64,000 nucleotides of DNA from Ascarosepion bandense (lineage: Eukaryota; Mollusca; Cephalopoda; Sepiida; Sepiidae), in the NCBI GenBank assembly GCA_037127315.1, contig JBBBDQ010000443.1, positions 1,305,001-1,369,000 of the forward strand, written 5' to 3'. Positions 1 to 10,725 of the stretch are shown here, one piece after another. Each line of letters opens with the position of its first letter. Position 1 is the stretch's first letter. Position numbers and translations under genes: made by a program. A model generated the notes under the pieces. That model ran no database searches. It saw nothing but the letters and a program-made list of their open reading frames with translations, and was not told the origin of the DNA.

Positions 1-1440
1 ACATGATCAGGGAAAGTGTGAAAGATCCTAGGAAGACATTATTTGTTTTGTTTCAGTTGACTTGCATAAGGACGTATGTACTGTTACGACCCGACCCACA
101 TCACCGTTATAGTAGCAGTAGAATATGAGACCACAACATATAAATAAAATGACAAAACCACGATTTTGTAAAACGAGGCCTCTCTCCTGATTGTTCAAAC
201 GCAGCTAAGCTAAATGCAATTGTTTTAGTGATCGAACCAAAATGGTCGCAGCCGATAGAAGGCAAATATACAGTAATAACAATTAACAAGCTTTATTTAC
301 AAAATATACAGATGGTTTTAAAACAGATTGAGGAATTTAAAATATGGTAATCGGGACAAATCAAAGCAATAAAAAAAATGTTTCAGAAAGAAATGACACG
401 GGGGGGGGGGGTGATGGGTTTATCTTGTCATGAAGATAAATATTGTTTCAGTAAACGGTTTGAAGTCAACTAGCATGCATTTACAAGAGCATATATAAAA
501 AAAACATCAAAGGACAAACAAATCACTTATCTGTTGTTTGAAAGGAGTATTTCTTTTCCTTTTTTTTCAATATCTCTGAGGCGTTCTGTTTCCTTTGATA
601 CTTTCTTTCTACCTTTTCCTTTTTCTTTCTCTTCATTTAATCTTTTAGAAGTTCTTTTTTCTTCTTTGATTCTTTTGGACTCTCTTTTTCTTCTCACTAG
701 GTAGAATATTTGTTGGCAAAATGGATCTCTTTGTTTTTTGGGTTTTCTTTCTTGTCTTGTCTAGGGGTTGTGATCTGCTGGATTTTTATCTTCTTTTTTC
801 TTTCTGTCTGTTTCTCTTTTCTGGGAGGCTGAGACATTTGGTTGACGTTTTGTCACTTTAGTTACAATGTGATTTCTTCAGTGTATTGGGGTTTGATTTC
901 TTTGAATCAACCTCTTAGCTCCAAAACTTTATTCAATTTCTATGGGTTTTACATAACTGAATTTATAGTGGACTATTGTGGGCATTTGCAGTGGTTCGTT
1001 CATGTTAAACCTGAATATGAAACTGACTGAAAATGGCCTTTATTTTTGTGCCAAAGTTTTGGTATATGACTTGTGATTTCCAAATATGGATCCTTTTGCA
1101 GATATGGGTGGAAGGAGGTCACTGCCCACTCCAGTGGTCTTCCAGGGTTCAGGGTTGTGTTACTGTCTGGGCAGTATCTTGCTAGATCATCAGCTTTTCA
1201 TGTGATCAGAAAGAAGGAAGCATGCTTTCTATAAGTCATACAATCTTTACCCCGCATGCATGCAAGCCTAAATCAAACTGTTAATTGTCAATTTCAATCT
1301 TTTCAAATGTACTAATTCTGTATTTAGGATACTTCTAAAATATAGTGCTTGTGCCTTTTCTTTTTCAATAAACTCAAGGTGGGTGTTCATAACCGTATGT
1401 ATCTGCTAAAGTGTTAATCTATACATAAATAATCCTACCA
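1..1440. other. No gene recognised; low-complexity tracts
   Basis: I see no coding exon or recognisable element here. A run of twelve G lies at 400-411 and a pyrimidine-rich stretch, mainly TTTC and TTCT, covers about 545-830. The short open frames on either strand have no family features. Confidence 0.5.
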
Positions 1441-1450
1441 TTTTTTGACA

Positions 1451-2005
1451 GATATTTAAATACCTAGGAAGTGTTCTAATAGGAGATGAAAAGTGCAACG
1501 CAGAGATCCGAAGGCAAATTGGCATGGCCAAGGATGCGTTACAGAAGCTGAGTAAAGTACTAACACACAGGAAAATTTCACTAGAAACAAAGAAAAGAGT
1601 GCTAGATTGCTATGTGATGTCAGTTCTTCAATACGGCAGTGAATGCTGGACAATATCATCAAAAATGAGGGAAAAATTTGAAGGATGCTGCGGATATCGT
1701 GAACTGAGCATGCGAACAACAATGAGGTGTTGGAAAGAATGGTAACAAAAAGAAAATTAATAGTGAGCATCAGGAAGAGACAACTGAAGTTCCTGAGACA
1801 CGCAATGAGGAAGGAGGGCTTGGAGAACCTGATACTGACAGGCCAGATAGAAGGAAAAAGAGACAAAGGAAGGCAGGGCCTGATCAGGTGGATGACGGAA
1901 CAGGGGTTGCGAAGTGTAACAGGAGAAAACATACTAAGAGCCACCAGGGATAAGGAGACATGGAGAACCATGATCACCTATGTCCTTAAGGGACTGGGCA
2001 CATAG
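1451..2005 (+). pseudogene. RTE-like LINE fragment, 3' end of reverse transcriptase ORF
   Basis: Two overlapping frames (1524-1745 and 1727-2005) read as the C-terminal part of an RTE-type endonuclease-reverse transcriptase. The first contains AKDALQKLSKVLTHRK, a KKRVLDCYVMSVLQYGSECW block and the start of the thumb region. The second contains RKRQLKFLRHAMRKEGLENL and a basic tail ending near an ATRDKETWRTMITYVLKG motif. Compared with the copy at 48115-48870, about 25 nt are missing near 1680, which removes the EMWFYRR block and causes the frame change. It is a dead 3' fragment without EN or the YADD core. Confidence 0.8.
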
Positions 2006-2439
2006 AAGAAGACTTCGGTTTATATATACATATAAATGATAGAATTATTTTTAGAGCTTGACACTTCAGACTAGGATTTCAATGTATTGTATATGTGGGG
2101 ACATAGAAATATCTGGTATGTGGATAGCCCACTGGGAGTGTTAGATCCCAAGCCTTTGAGAAGATATCCATCTAGGTTATCTCATTTCTGCTCGTCTCTG
2201 GAATTTTCTTAGCATGAATTGTTGCAGTGTTATGCAAGCTGTACATAGCTATAGTAATTAGCACAGGTATTTGCGGCAAAAGAAGAGACTTACCTCGTAG
2301 AGCAAAGTGTGCAAGAACTTGTCTCATGTGTAGGTCCATAATTTAGGTGAGTGTTGCCAAGATGGCAAAGAAAGAAACATAGCTGCCTCTCACGAGATTA
2401 GATGTGACAAAAAGGGGTTCGTGGAGGCATGTTGGGTCT

Positions 2440-2645
2440 ATATGAGTGGTTGCACATGCTGATTGGCTTGACCAGCCAATCAGAAATCAACCAATCAAAA
2501 ATGACCTTCTGCGATATAACTCGGCATCACCTAAGACGGAGCAGGCAGAAAAAGATCTGACTGGAGCAAGTGTGATTTGAAATCGAAACTTGAAGGAAGG
2601 AATTTTGCTGCGGCTCTTACAGTATTGCTAACATCTTAACCTCCA
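2440..2645 (+). promoter_or_regulatory. CCAAT-rich, TATA-like stretch (possible promoter or LTR piece)
   Basis: Within about 60 bp there are several CCAAT/ATTGG-type motifs (GATTGG near 2460, AGCCAATCAG near 2474, ACCAATCAAA near 2489) followed by GATATAACTC about 25 bp later. This spacing resembles a CCAAT/TATA promoter such as those in LTRs. No LTR ends, primer-binding site or downstream ORF could be seen, so this is a weak inference. Confidence 0.2.
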
Positions 2646-2649
2646 TTGT

Positions 2650-2845
2650 TGAATGTGCTGATGGTATAACGGGTAGAAGCTTGTAATGGAAAATCACAGA
2701 TCTGAGTTCAAATTTTAGTAGAGTTCATTACATTTACTTGCGTACAAATACCCTTAGGAGAGGTATAAATCCATCTCTTCTTCCTCTATCTGTGGGTTAA
2801 ATGGCAGAGAAAACCAACATAAGGAAAAGGATAACTCTGAATTTA
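2650..2845 (+). repeat. Diverged copy of the tRNA-derived SINE
   Basis: Weak similarity to the main SINE family: a GATGGTATAACGGG stretch stands where box A is expected, GAGTTCAAATTTT where box B is expected, followed by the shared body (CATTTACTTGCGTACAAATACCC, then GGTATAAATCCATCTCTTC). It is more diverged than the other copies and lacks the 3' hairpin part, so it is probably an older copy or a sister family. Confidence 0.6.
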
Positions 2846-3144
2846 GACTCTACAGCAACCATATATAATATATCATGTGGGGTCCGTAGTAGAGCCGGGA
2901 TTCGTAGGCTCTAGAGTTTTTTATTTAAAGAAAAGTCAAAATAAATTCTTAAAAAAACTCAGTGCACAAATGAAGTGCTGAAAAGTTCTTTGACCAAGAA
3001 GAGAATGACCTAGTGCCATAGAACATTCATGCCGTTCCACAATTCTCCCTTCAGTTAAACACACTTAGCACAGCTTTTTTTTTTCCTTAAAACATCTGCC
3101 ACTCCCACCAAAACTATTTGGTTATTGAAATATTGATTTTTAGA

Positions 3145-3458
3145 GATGTATGTTCCATTGTGGTGTGGTGGATATCGACTCGGAATGACAAATCGGGGAG
3201 CTGAGTTCGAATTCCAGTTGAATTCCTTGCATTTACTTACGCACAAATACCCTTGGGAAAGGTATTAATCCGTCTCTACTCTCCAATTATGGGTTAAATA
3301 ATAGGATAGATTGGGTTCTATAGCCTTGGTTGACAACCAGTCTACCACAGAAAGCAATGGCAACCTACTTCAGGATAATCTTCTGCCCAGTCAGTCATGT
3401 CTCTTTCGAGACATGATCGCCCAAAGTGTGTATCACGTATGGCACTTAACTAACTGAC
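3145..3458 (+). repeat. tRNA-derived SINE, nearly full length
   Basis: It begins with a tRNA-like head (GTGGTGTGGTGGATATCGAC) with a box B at GAGTTCGAATTCC. The shared body follows (AAATACCCTTGGGAAAGGTATT), and the copy ends with CATGTCTCTTTCGAGACATG and GCACTTAACTAACTGAC. Ten copies of this family occur in the window. Confidence 0.85.
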
Positions 3459-3639
3459 ATTCAGTTGAAGATTTTTCACTACTCCATTGTATTTATACGT
3501 GCCAAAGCAAACAACTGTTGAGAAAACAAGGTAAAAAGTGATTGATGACTTTGTGGTTTCTTGATCATTTTTCAACATTGATTGTTTACACATCAAATAA
3601 CTGTAGTGCTTGTATGCATTTATGTCTCTACACACATTC

Positions 3640-4114
3640 AAATGTATTCTCTCCCTTTTTCACACACCCAAATACATGCTTTCTCTATATCTTTCTCACT
3701 TGCAAACACACGCACATGTACACACACACACACACTCTGTGTATGTCTTTCTTAGATACAAACACTCACACACATACACCCAGATACATGTTTTCTCTCT
3801 ATCGCTATCACTTACGAACACAATCTGCATAAATCACTCTTACATACAAATACACACATGCAAAATTTCTATATCTCTCTCACTTTCACATACATGGACA
3901 AATGCATGTTCTCTCTTTCTCATACACACTTTAACATACATGCTCTCCATCTCTCTCTCTCTCTCATTCACTCACACATACACATTCTTTCTTACTCTCT
4001 CACACACACAATCTCTATATATTTCTCTCTCTTTCACACATGTGCCCAAACGAATATTCTCTTCTCTTTCTCATAGACATACACACTCACAATTTTTTCT
4101 ATATCTCTCTCAGT

Positions 4115-4166
<52 letters not shown>
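3640..4166. repeat. Compound CA/CT microsatellite
   Basis: The stretch is dominated by (CA)n, (CT)n and ACACATA-type variants and ends in a pure (CA)n run at about 4115-4163. The open frames through it give only H/T/S/L-rich low-complexity peptides. Confidence 0.9.
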
Positions 4167-4168
<2 letters not shown>

Positions 4169-4199
4169 CATATACATTAAAAACAAGAAAGGAATGAAA

Positions 4200-4830
4200 G
4201 AAGAATGTGTGTGTTTATAGAGAAACATGTATTTATTTTTTTGTTGTTTTAAAACTCTCTTTTCTTGTTTGCTATTAATCTTAGATGTTCCATTAATCGA
4301 TAGACACTTTTGAATTCTTTCTTATGTCGTCAAAATGTTCTGTGTGCCAAATGGATGAACATATTCTACCCTCTTGAGTACATCTCTCTCTCTCTCTCTC
4401 TTTCTGTAAGGCGAGGCGTTTAAATTTTTTTTTTACATTCATCATTTCATTTAAATTACTCTGCACAATTAGCAGGATAGAGCAATTAAAACCAACCGGT
4501 TACATATAAATGAACATGATGAGGCTTAAAAAGAAAAATGCTTATTAATGACCAGGACTTGTGGAAAATCAATTTTGACTCTTTTTTTCTGTATCTTTTC
4601 ACTACATCACCTATTCATTCCAGTTTTTGTTGCTTATCCATGTTTTTATCTTCACGTTGTACAAACTTGGAGTGTCTTTATATGTGAATAAGTAATGCAC
4701 AGTTTCTGTTTGAATGTCTAGGTTCTTGTTTTTTAAAGGTAATAAAGTCACTAAGGCATGAAAGGTTACTGAGTGAATATAAGAAAAAGAAAAGACATTA
4801 AGGAGAGAGAAGAATAAAAAAACAGAAATT
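4200..4830. other. No gene recognised
   Basis: AT-rich sequence with one (CT)n run at about 4382-4402. No exon, conserved motif or known repeat was recognised. Confidence 0.4.
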
Positions 4831-4833
4831 AGG

Positions 4834-5096
4834 ATGTGGTTTCCGGCTTTCTCTTTTCCAATCTTTTCACTTTTCTTTTTTGTTTATTTTTTTCAATTGG
4901 AGTAGATAGACTGAACTATCGCCCGGTTCACACTCCACTCACATCTACTGAACAGGTGTAGAGGCTCATCTCTTGTTTCCTGTTTAGGACGTGGTTTCCG
5001 GTTTTCTCTTTTCCAATCTATTCACTCTTCCGTAACCCCCTGCACACCAGTGGCCTTACCGCCTTGCTTGGGGTGATATGATTAAAAAAAAAAAGA
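4834..5096 (+). mobile_element. B element (LINE leader plus LINE tail), + copy
   Basis: A partial leader (4834-4890) is followed by a full unit starting AATTGGAGTAGATAGACTG. It continues through CGCCCGGTTCACACTCCAC and GTAACCCCCTGCACACCAGT and ends GCCTTGCTTGGGGTGATATG plus a poly-A tract. The first part matches the 5' leader of the antisense LINE at 54512-58046 and the last part matches its 3' tail. Confidence 0.8.
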
Positions 5097-5149
5097 AAAA
5101 AAGACAGTTATAACTGACATTGCATAAGAATTTTTTAAAATGAAAGTTA

Positions 5150-5983
5150 ACTGGAAAGAAGTCAGAAGAGATTTGAACAAGTGAGAAAAGAAACTATTAG
5201 CATTGAACTCTGGTTATATTTAGCCATTTGAAATATAAAATGATGAGACCTTGCCAGGGAAGCAAGAAACTGGATGAGAAGTGTGAGAGAAGAAACTGTT
5301 AGCATACAATTTACAGTTACGTCTGTCCAGATCAACTGTATAATGATGAGACTTTGCCACCAATCTAGTCAGTCAGTTAAGTGCCATACGTGAAACACGC
5401 TTGGGCGATCATGTCTCTTTCGAGACATGACTGACTGGGCAGAAGATTATCCTGCAGTAGGTTGCCATTGCTTTCTGCAGTAGACTGGTTGCCAACCAAG
5501 GCTATAGAACCCAATCTGTCCTGTTATTTAACCCATAACTGGAAGGAAGAGACGGATTAATACCTTTCCCAAGGGTATTTGCACGTAAGTGAATGCAATG
5601 AATTCAACTGGAATTTGAACTCGGCTCCCCGATCTCTCGTTCCGAGCCAATATCCACTGCACTACAACGCACATCTGTCTAGTACTGTGCTTAAATTCAT
5701 AAAGTCTAGATACCATAGAGGAAAGTTCATGAGAACAATTATCATGAAAGTATTCTTAGGGAAGGTTACATCTAGCCATTTCAAGTGTAAAATGATGAGA
5801 CCTTGCCACCAATCTAGTACTGCACTTAAATTCATAAAGTCTAGGTACCATAGAAGAAAGTTCATCAGAACAATTATCATGAAAGTATTCTTAGGGAAGG
5901 TTACATCTTGCCATTTCAAGTGTAAAATGATAAGATGTTACTGCCAATCTAGTACTGCACTTAAATTCATGAGGAGTTAACAT
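5150..5983 (-). repeat. LINE-derived segments with a 135-bp tandem repeat, split by a SINE
   Basis: At 5150-5369 there are degenerate pieces resembling the C-terminal LINE region seen at 11520-11660 (AAGAAACTGTTAGCAT, ATGATGAGACCTTGCCA). After the SINE, a unit beginning AGTACTGTGCTTAAATTCAT at 5681 repeats at 5816 and again, truncated, at 5951, giving a period of 135 bp. Each unit contains CATGAAAGTATTCTTAGG and a TGATGAGACCTTGCCACCAA-like end. Confidence 0.6.
5370..5677 (-). repeat. tRNA-derived SINE, - copy with 6-bp target duplication
   Basis: A full copy in reverse orientation, from CAGTCAGTTAAGTGCCATAC to the tRNA-like head near 5650-5677. It is flanked by TCTAGT at 5364-5369 and 5678-5683. 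The uninterrupted tandem units to the right read CAATCTAGTACTG, which confirms TCTAGT as the target-site duplication. The loop of the internal hairpin (5410-5429) is inverted relative to most other copies. Confidence 0.88.
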
Positions 5984-5989
5984 TTTCTA

Positions 5990-6660
5990 TATTATTTACA
6001 TTTGGATTAATGTTCTTATATTTATTGTTTTTATTACAATATTCTGGCCATTGTGTCCTCCAGCTTTCTTCATGTGCCTGATCGGGTAACCTTCAGGGAA
6101 TTTTGAACTTAACACTTTATTTAATTTATAGGATTATTCTTGTTTCATTGTCCATGGATATTCTTTTATTTTCTTTTTTTCTCTCTCTTTTTCTTTTATT
6201 TTCTCTATATATTTTTAAAGTACTGCTAAGCTATTGCTTATGATATAATGAATATATAATCACCTTGGTTCCCCCCTCACAGTAATGTGATTGGCTGGTG
6301 TCAGCCATAAATACAGACGAAGGTGAAGACGCACAGAAGGTCTACCATTCGAGGTCAACGTCTGTACAACTAGAGGTCTACAAGGTCTATGACTATTGAT
6401 CTATGTCTGTTGACACTGCATACAACGAGTACTGCCCATTACGTTGCATTTGCCTAAACTGCTTAACTACCTAGAATGATATATATATATATAACCCTTT
6501 TCGGGACATATCAGCTTATCTTGTTTTCATTGAATCTCGGTCTGTACTATCCAGACCATGGATTGAACTTATGGTCACAATTACTATGGTATTAACAATA
6601 AAGATGAAGACATTAGTCTAAATTTAAATAAGGAATATACTATTCAAAGACAGCCATTGG
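5990..6660. other. No gene; fragment of dispersed repeat D and a possible LTR-like stretch
   Basis: About 6030-6110 resembles in reverse the 'cacaacattttggccattgt...cttcaggtg' repeat at 43470-43610. From 6260 to 6650 the sequence is less AT-rich, with GTGATTGGCTGG and AGCCATAAATAC followed 230 bp later by an AATAAAG near 6598. That layout could be an old LTR or promoter, but I see no matching partner. Confidence 0.25.
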
Positions 6661-7060
6661 GAATCGATGATGACCAAACCTAGCACGACTAGGTGCATTA
6701 TACAGATTGGTAGGTTGCAATGGCTTGCACTTTTTCTTACTACTAAAATCCCAGGAAGTCTGTGGAGCTTGGTGGGAGAAAGCAGACCGCCGAGCATGTC
6801 AGATAATATGGACTTATTAACTGTAATTGGATCCCCTCCCTCTGGATTTTCCTGGCTGATTTGAATTCAGTTTTTCTTCTCCGAGACAATAGAACAGGGT
6901 CTATCCTGCTATTTACTCATAGACTGGGGTGGGTGGGTAGGAAAGATGTATTCGTATTCATATATTTACCAAGGGTATTTCCCAGGCTGGTTTGAATTTG
7001 GTTTTCTTTTTCCTAGACCAGTTGACACCCAAAGCAAACCAGCCTGAAAAATAAATACAC
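6660..7060 (+). other. Unrecognised; possible LINE remnant
   Basis: A 65-residue frame at 6667-6864 contains CIIQIGRLQWLALF, faintly like the 'RLQWLGH' block of LINE C-termini. The evidence is too thin to call a family. A duplicated motif, CTGGCTGATTTGAATTCAG near 6850 and CAGGCTGGTTTGAATTTGG near 6982, flanks the segment. Confidence 0.2.
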
Positions 7061-7189
7061 ACCACTGTAAATATGGAGTTCATCTCTATTTTTTCCTATT
7101 TTTCCATGAAGAATTTCAGAGTCATACAATTTTTAATTTTACCCACTCCTGCGTATCTTTCACTCTTGTTTTTTGGACATACAACCACC

Positions 7190-7560
7190 AACCCTGTCTG
7201 TCTCTCATTCACTCCACTCTCTCTTTTATTTTCATTTCTCATTCATTCTCTCTCTCTCTCTTTTATTTTCATCTCTCATTCACTCTCTCTCTTTCTCTTT
7301 TATTTTCAGCTCTTATTAATTTCTCATTCACTCTCTCTTCTATTTCCATCTCTCGTTCACTCTCTCTTCTATTTCCATCTCTCGTTCACTCTCTCTTTTA
7401 TTTCTCATTCCATCTCTCATTCACTCTCTCTTATTTTCATCTCTTATTAACTCTTTCTCTCTCTCTCTTATTTCTATCTTTTGTTCACTATCTCGTTTCC
7501 ATTTCTTACTCACTTTCTCTCTTTTTGTCTCCCTCATTTCCATTTCTGACTCTGTCTCAT
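7190..7560. repeat. CT-rich imperfect repeat
   Basis: Irregular repetition of CATTCACTCTCTCTCTTTTATTTC-like units. The 125-residue open frame here is a by-product of this composition. Confidence 0.8.
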
Positions 7561-7799
7561 ATGTATGTTTACCTTTCACCTTGTTTTCTTTTCGTTTTTC
7601 TTTAGCTTTTTAAATTCTATCTTTTCTGTTTCGAACACTCTTTTAACTCCCCCCTCATACTGTTCTCAATTCTTTCCCCGGTTTCTTTGTCAGAAAGTGT
7701 AAATGATTCCATCTTGAAAGGGCTTGGGGATCAGGCAGGTACTACTCTGATTCCAAATAGAGAAGTATAGAGAATGGCTGTACAGACAAACAAGCAGAA

Positions 7800-8413
7800 T
7801 CTAATCTAAATCTATCTAAACTTATTTTATAAATGAAACTTTGTGCATGTGTGTGTGTGTCCCTGTGTGTGTGTCCATTACCTATAGACTACGAAACAGC
7901 TGAACCGATTTTCTTGAAAATTTACACAGTTGTACTATAAGCGTCTACGAGTTCTTAGCTAGGTTTTGTGTCAAGGTACCCCCAATAAATATTGAAAATC
8001 AATAATCGAAAAAATCGGGTTATAGAAGGAGTGGTCCGATTTTAATCAAATTTCATACACTCGTAGACAAAGACATAAGAAACGATATTCAGAAGTTTCA
8101 TGGTTACAGTTCTTACAATAGTGCAGAAAATCGATAATATATATATATAAAAGGCAAGATGTTTGTGTGTGTGTCTGTTTATCTGTCTGTATGTTCCTTT
8201 ATACAAATCCACAATTTTAATCCGATTCTCGCCAAACTTCAAAATTTGACTTACATCCATTCATTTTTCTTTCAGTCTACATTTTCACTTTAACTGGAAA
8301 CAACTATTGCTTTTTAGTCTTTCGGGCCAACGTCCAAAGAGTCTGAGCTCCATGACCATGGATTAGTTTTAAAGCTTTCATTACACCCGAGCGACACCGG
8401 GCTATACTGCTAG
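7800..8413 (+). mobile_element. Helitron-like non-autonomous element, copy 1
   Basis: It starts near TCTAAATCTATCTAAAC, has a TG-rich stretch, and contains GCTGAACCGATTTTCTTGAAA and GTGGTCCGATTTTAATCAAA. It ends with a short hairpin CCCG-8 nt-CGGG (8386-8401), an 8-nt spacer and CTAG at 8410-8413 followed by T. The TC-like start, 3' hairpin and CTAG|T end are Helitron hallmarks. No Rep/helicase ORF is present. Two more copies lie at 32127-32957 and 41408-42122. Confidence 0.6.
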
Positions 8414-8519
8414 TAATGCCATAGATTGTTATTTTGAAAAGCAGAAACAAAGTATAAATATTATGGATAAGAACTCTTTTAAAAAAAAAAGTATTTGATA
8501 TTTGGTTGATTTTTTATGT

Positions 8520-9430
8520 GCTGTCTCCCTTCAGGATGTGGGCAGTCATAGCACTCTACTACTTCCTGTCCTTTTTTGTTCAAGGCAATGTTTACCTCTT
8601 TACCATCTCTTTTTTTGTTTCCACTCTGCTATCCATTTCACACAAACCTATTAAGTACCTTATATAACGTTAATTTTTCTCCTTCAATATGTCTTATGAG
8701 GATTAAATTTTCTGGGCCCTTTATTCTCATTCAGTCAGTCAGTTAAGTGCCATACGTGAAACACGCTTGGGTGATCATGTCTCGAAAGAGACATGACTGA
8801 CTGGGCAGAAGATTATCCCGCAGTAGGTTGCCATTGCTTTCTGTGGTAGATTGGTTGCCAGCCAAGGCTATAGAACCCAATCTGTCCTGTTATTTAACCC
8901 ATAACTGGAAGGAAGAGATGGATTAATACCTTTCCAAAAGGTATTTGCGCATAAAAATCTCAACCTTCTTTTTCTGATTTCTAAGTAAGTATTCTTTTAG
9001 TTCCTATTTTCTTGTTCAGTCTCTGTTATTTTCAGCATCCTTCTGTAGAACCACCTCTCTGTTGCTTTGTGTTTCTCATTCATTTATTAAGAAATTACTC
9101 TGCATTCATTTTCATATAGAAGAATAGATATGACAGCAGTGCAGCACTCTTTTGTTTCTAAGAAAAGTTTCCTACATTTGATTCTGGAAGTCTATTCCAA
9201 TGTGCTTTTGAATTTCTGTCACATTTTCCATTTTTTGTTACCACACTTCTTAGGGAGTTAAATTTCTGTACATCTTTATTCTGATGCCTAAAATTTGTAT
9301 TTCACTGACCATAGATGTTGGAGATCTTTCTTTTTTTTTTTTTAAGTTTTCCCTTCCAAGTCTGCCATCAAAACAATGTCATTTGCATATCTTATGTTGT
9401 TAAACTTATGTCACTTAATAATATAACCTA
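8520..9430 (-). pseudogene. RTE-like reverse transcriptase remnant, split by a SINE
   Basis: Read on the - strand, NNIRYANDIVLMADLEGK (around 9365-9415) corresponds to the Y-x-D-D core of reverse transcriptase with one acidic residue changed. Further on come KTFLETKECCTAVISILLYENEC and ATERWFYRRMLKI, the same blocks as in the + strand RTE copies. Many stops and frame changes show it is long dead. A SINE interrupts it at 8732-8954. Confidence 0.65.
8732..8954 (-). repeat. tRNA-derived SINE, - copy lacking the tRNA-like head
   Basis: It runs from CAGTCAGTCAGTTAAGTGCC through the hairpin CATGTCTCGAAAGAGACATG to GGTATTTGCGCATAAAA, where similarity stops. It lies inside the RTE remnant, so it is younger than it. 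Confidence 0.85.
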
Positions 9431-9435
9431 GTAGG

Positions 9436-9738
9436 ATTGAAAGACAAGAAAATTTTGTTAGAAACCAAGATGAGTACTAAATTGTTATGTGATGTCTGTC
9501 CTTTAATATGCTAGTGGATGCTGGACAATCTCAATGAAGATGAACGAAACACTTGAAGCAACCAGAATGTGGTTCTACTGAAGGATAATGAGGATACCAT
9601 GGGCTGAACATGTGAGCAACAACAAAGTTTTGTAGAGGATGGAAATGAAAAGGAAACTTATACTTAGCATCAGGAAGAGACAGCTAAAGTTTCTGAGACA
9701 TAATCAGGAAGGAGAGCTTGGAGAATCTGATACTTACT
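9436..9738 (+). pseudogene. RTE-like LINE fragment, C-terminal part
   Basis: Blocks resembling DRKILLETK, CYVMSVL, ECWTISMKM, EATRMWFY and MKRKLILSIRKRQLKFLRH are readable on the + strand with stops between them. The fragment abuts the reverse-oriented RTE remnant at 8520-9430. Confidence 0.7.
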
Positions 9739-9819
9739 TTTAAGTCTGTATTGACGTCTGTTCACCACAATATATTTAGACATGGGCAGTGGCATCAGAA
9801 GTTTACCCTCGAGATTAAA

Positions 9820-9925
9820 TAAAGGGTTCAGGTTGAAATTACTCAAACTAATATACACCTGATGAAGGCTGGAGGGCACAGCAACTGAAACATTGTGATA
9901 ACAAAGATGAGTACAATAGTTCAAT
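9820..9925 (+). repeat. Dispersed repeat D fragment
   Basis: Contains ACCTGATGAAGGCTGGAGGG, then ACTGAAACATTGTGATAAC and AAAGATGAGTACAATAGTTC. Similar wording recurs at 43470-43610 (reverse), 43790-43920, 44310-44515 and 44925-45015. It is a short dispersed element of unknown class. Confidence 0.55.
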
Positions 9926-10104
9926 GAAAATAATAAGAAAGCAAATATACAAATAATATATATTGTTTAAAATATACTATATTTTTTTTTGTGGGGGGAG
10001 AATGCTCCATATTAAAGATCAATCATTTATAGATATGGACAGTGTAGAAATAAGAATCAATACTGTATGGTGACTCGCAGTTTCATGCTTCATTATGATC
10101 TTCA

Positions 10105-10111
10105 AGCTAAG

Positions 10112-10167
<56 letters not shown>

Positions 10168-10312
10168 CTCACTCTTTTACACCCAATGGTGTGTAGGGCA
10201 GTAACTTTTTTGTTACTGTTTCCGTAATAAAGTGTTTTTTATGGACAGGGTTGTTAGCCCTGTGCCCAACCCCCAAACCAGGAGGACCATATATATATAT
10301 ATATATATATAA
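10105..10312. repeat. (CT)n(AT)n and (AT)n microsatellites around a GC-richer segment
   Basis: Dinucleotide runs lie at about 10111-10165 and 10290-10312. Between them is ACAGGGTTGTTAGCCCTGTG (about 10246-10265), a short inverted repeat followed by CCCAACCCCC. I recognise no gene. Confidence 0.7.
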
Positions 10313-10377
10313 CCTTAATTGTGTATGTGGACAGCAATCTTATTTATACAAGTGTCATTAAAGAGGATTGAAAACAT

Positions 10378-10725
10378 AATTGGAGTAGATAGACTAAACT
10401 ATCGCCCAGTTCACACTCCACCCACGTCTATTGAACAGGTGAAGAGGCTCATCTCTTGTTCCCTGTTTAGGCTGTGGTTTCCGGTTTTCTCTTTTCCAAT
10501 CTTTTCACTCTTTTCTTTTTCTTTTTTTTTCAATTGGAGTAGATAGACTAAACTATCGCCTGGTTCACACTCCACCTACGTCTATTGAACAGGTGAAGAG
10601 ACTCATCCCTTGTTCCCTGTTTAGGATGTGGTTTCCGGCTTTCTCTTTCCTAATCCCTTACGTAGCCCCCTGCACATCAGTGGCGTTACCACCTTGCTTG
10701 GGGTGACATGATTTAAAAAAAAATA
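10378..10725 (+). mobile_element. B element with two leader monomers
   Basis: Two leader units starting AATTGGAGTAGATAGACTAA (about 10378 and 10533) are followed by TACGTAGCCCCCTGCACATC and GCCTTGCTTGGGGTGACATG (here ACCTTGC) and an A-rich end. The 75-residue frame reading through it is repeat-derived. Confidence 0.82.

Noticed and set aside
3542..4197. Long overlapping + frames rich in His, Thr, Ser and Leu
   Set aside because: They are translations of a CA/CT microsatellite; more than one frame is open at once and there are no gene features.
6250..6660. LTR or promoter
   Set aside because: ATTGG, TATA-like and AATAAA-type words are present, but no paired LTR, TG...CA ends, primer-binding site or retroviral-type genes were found; left as a weak note only.
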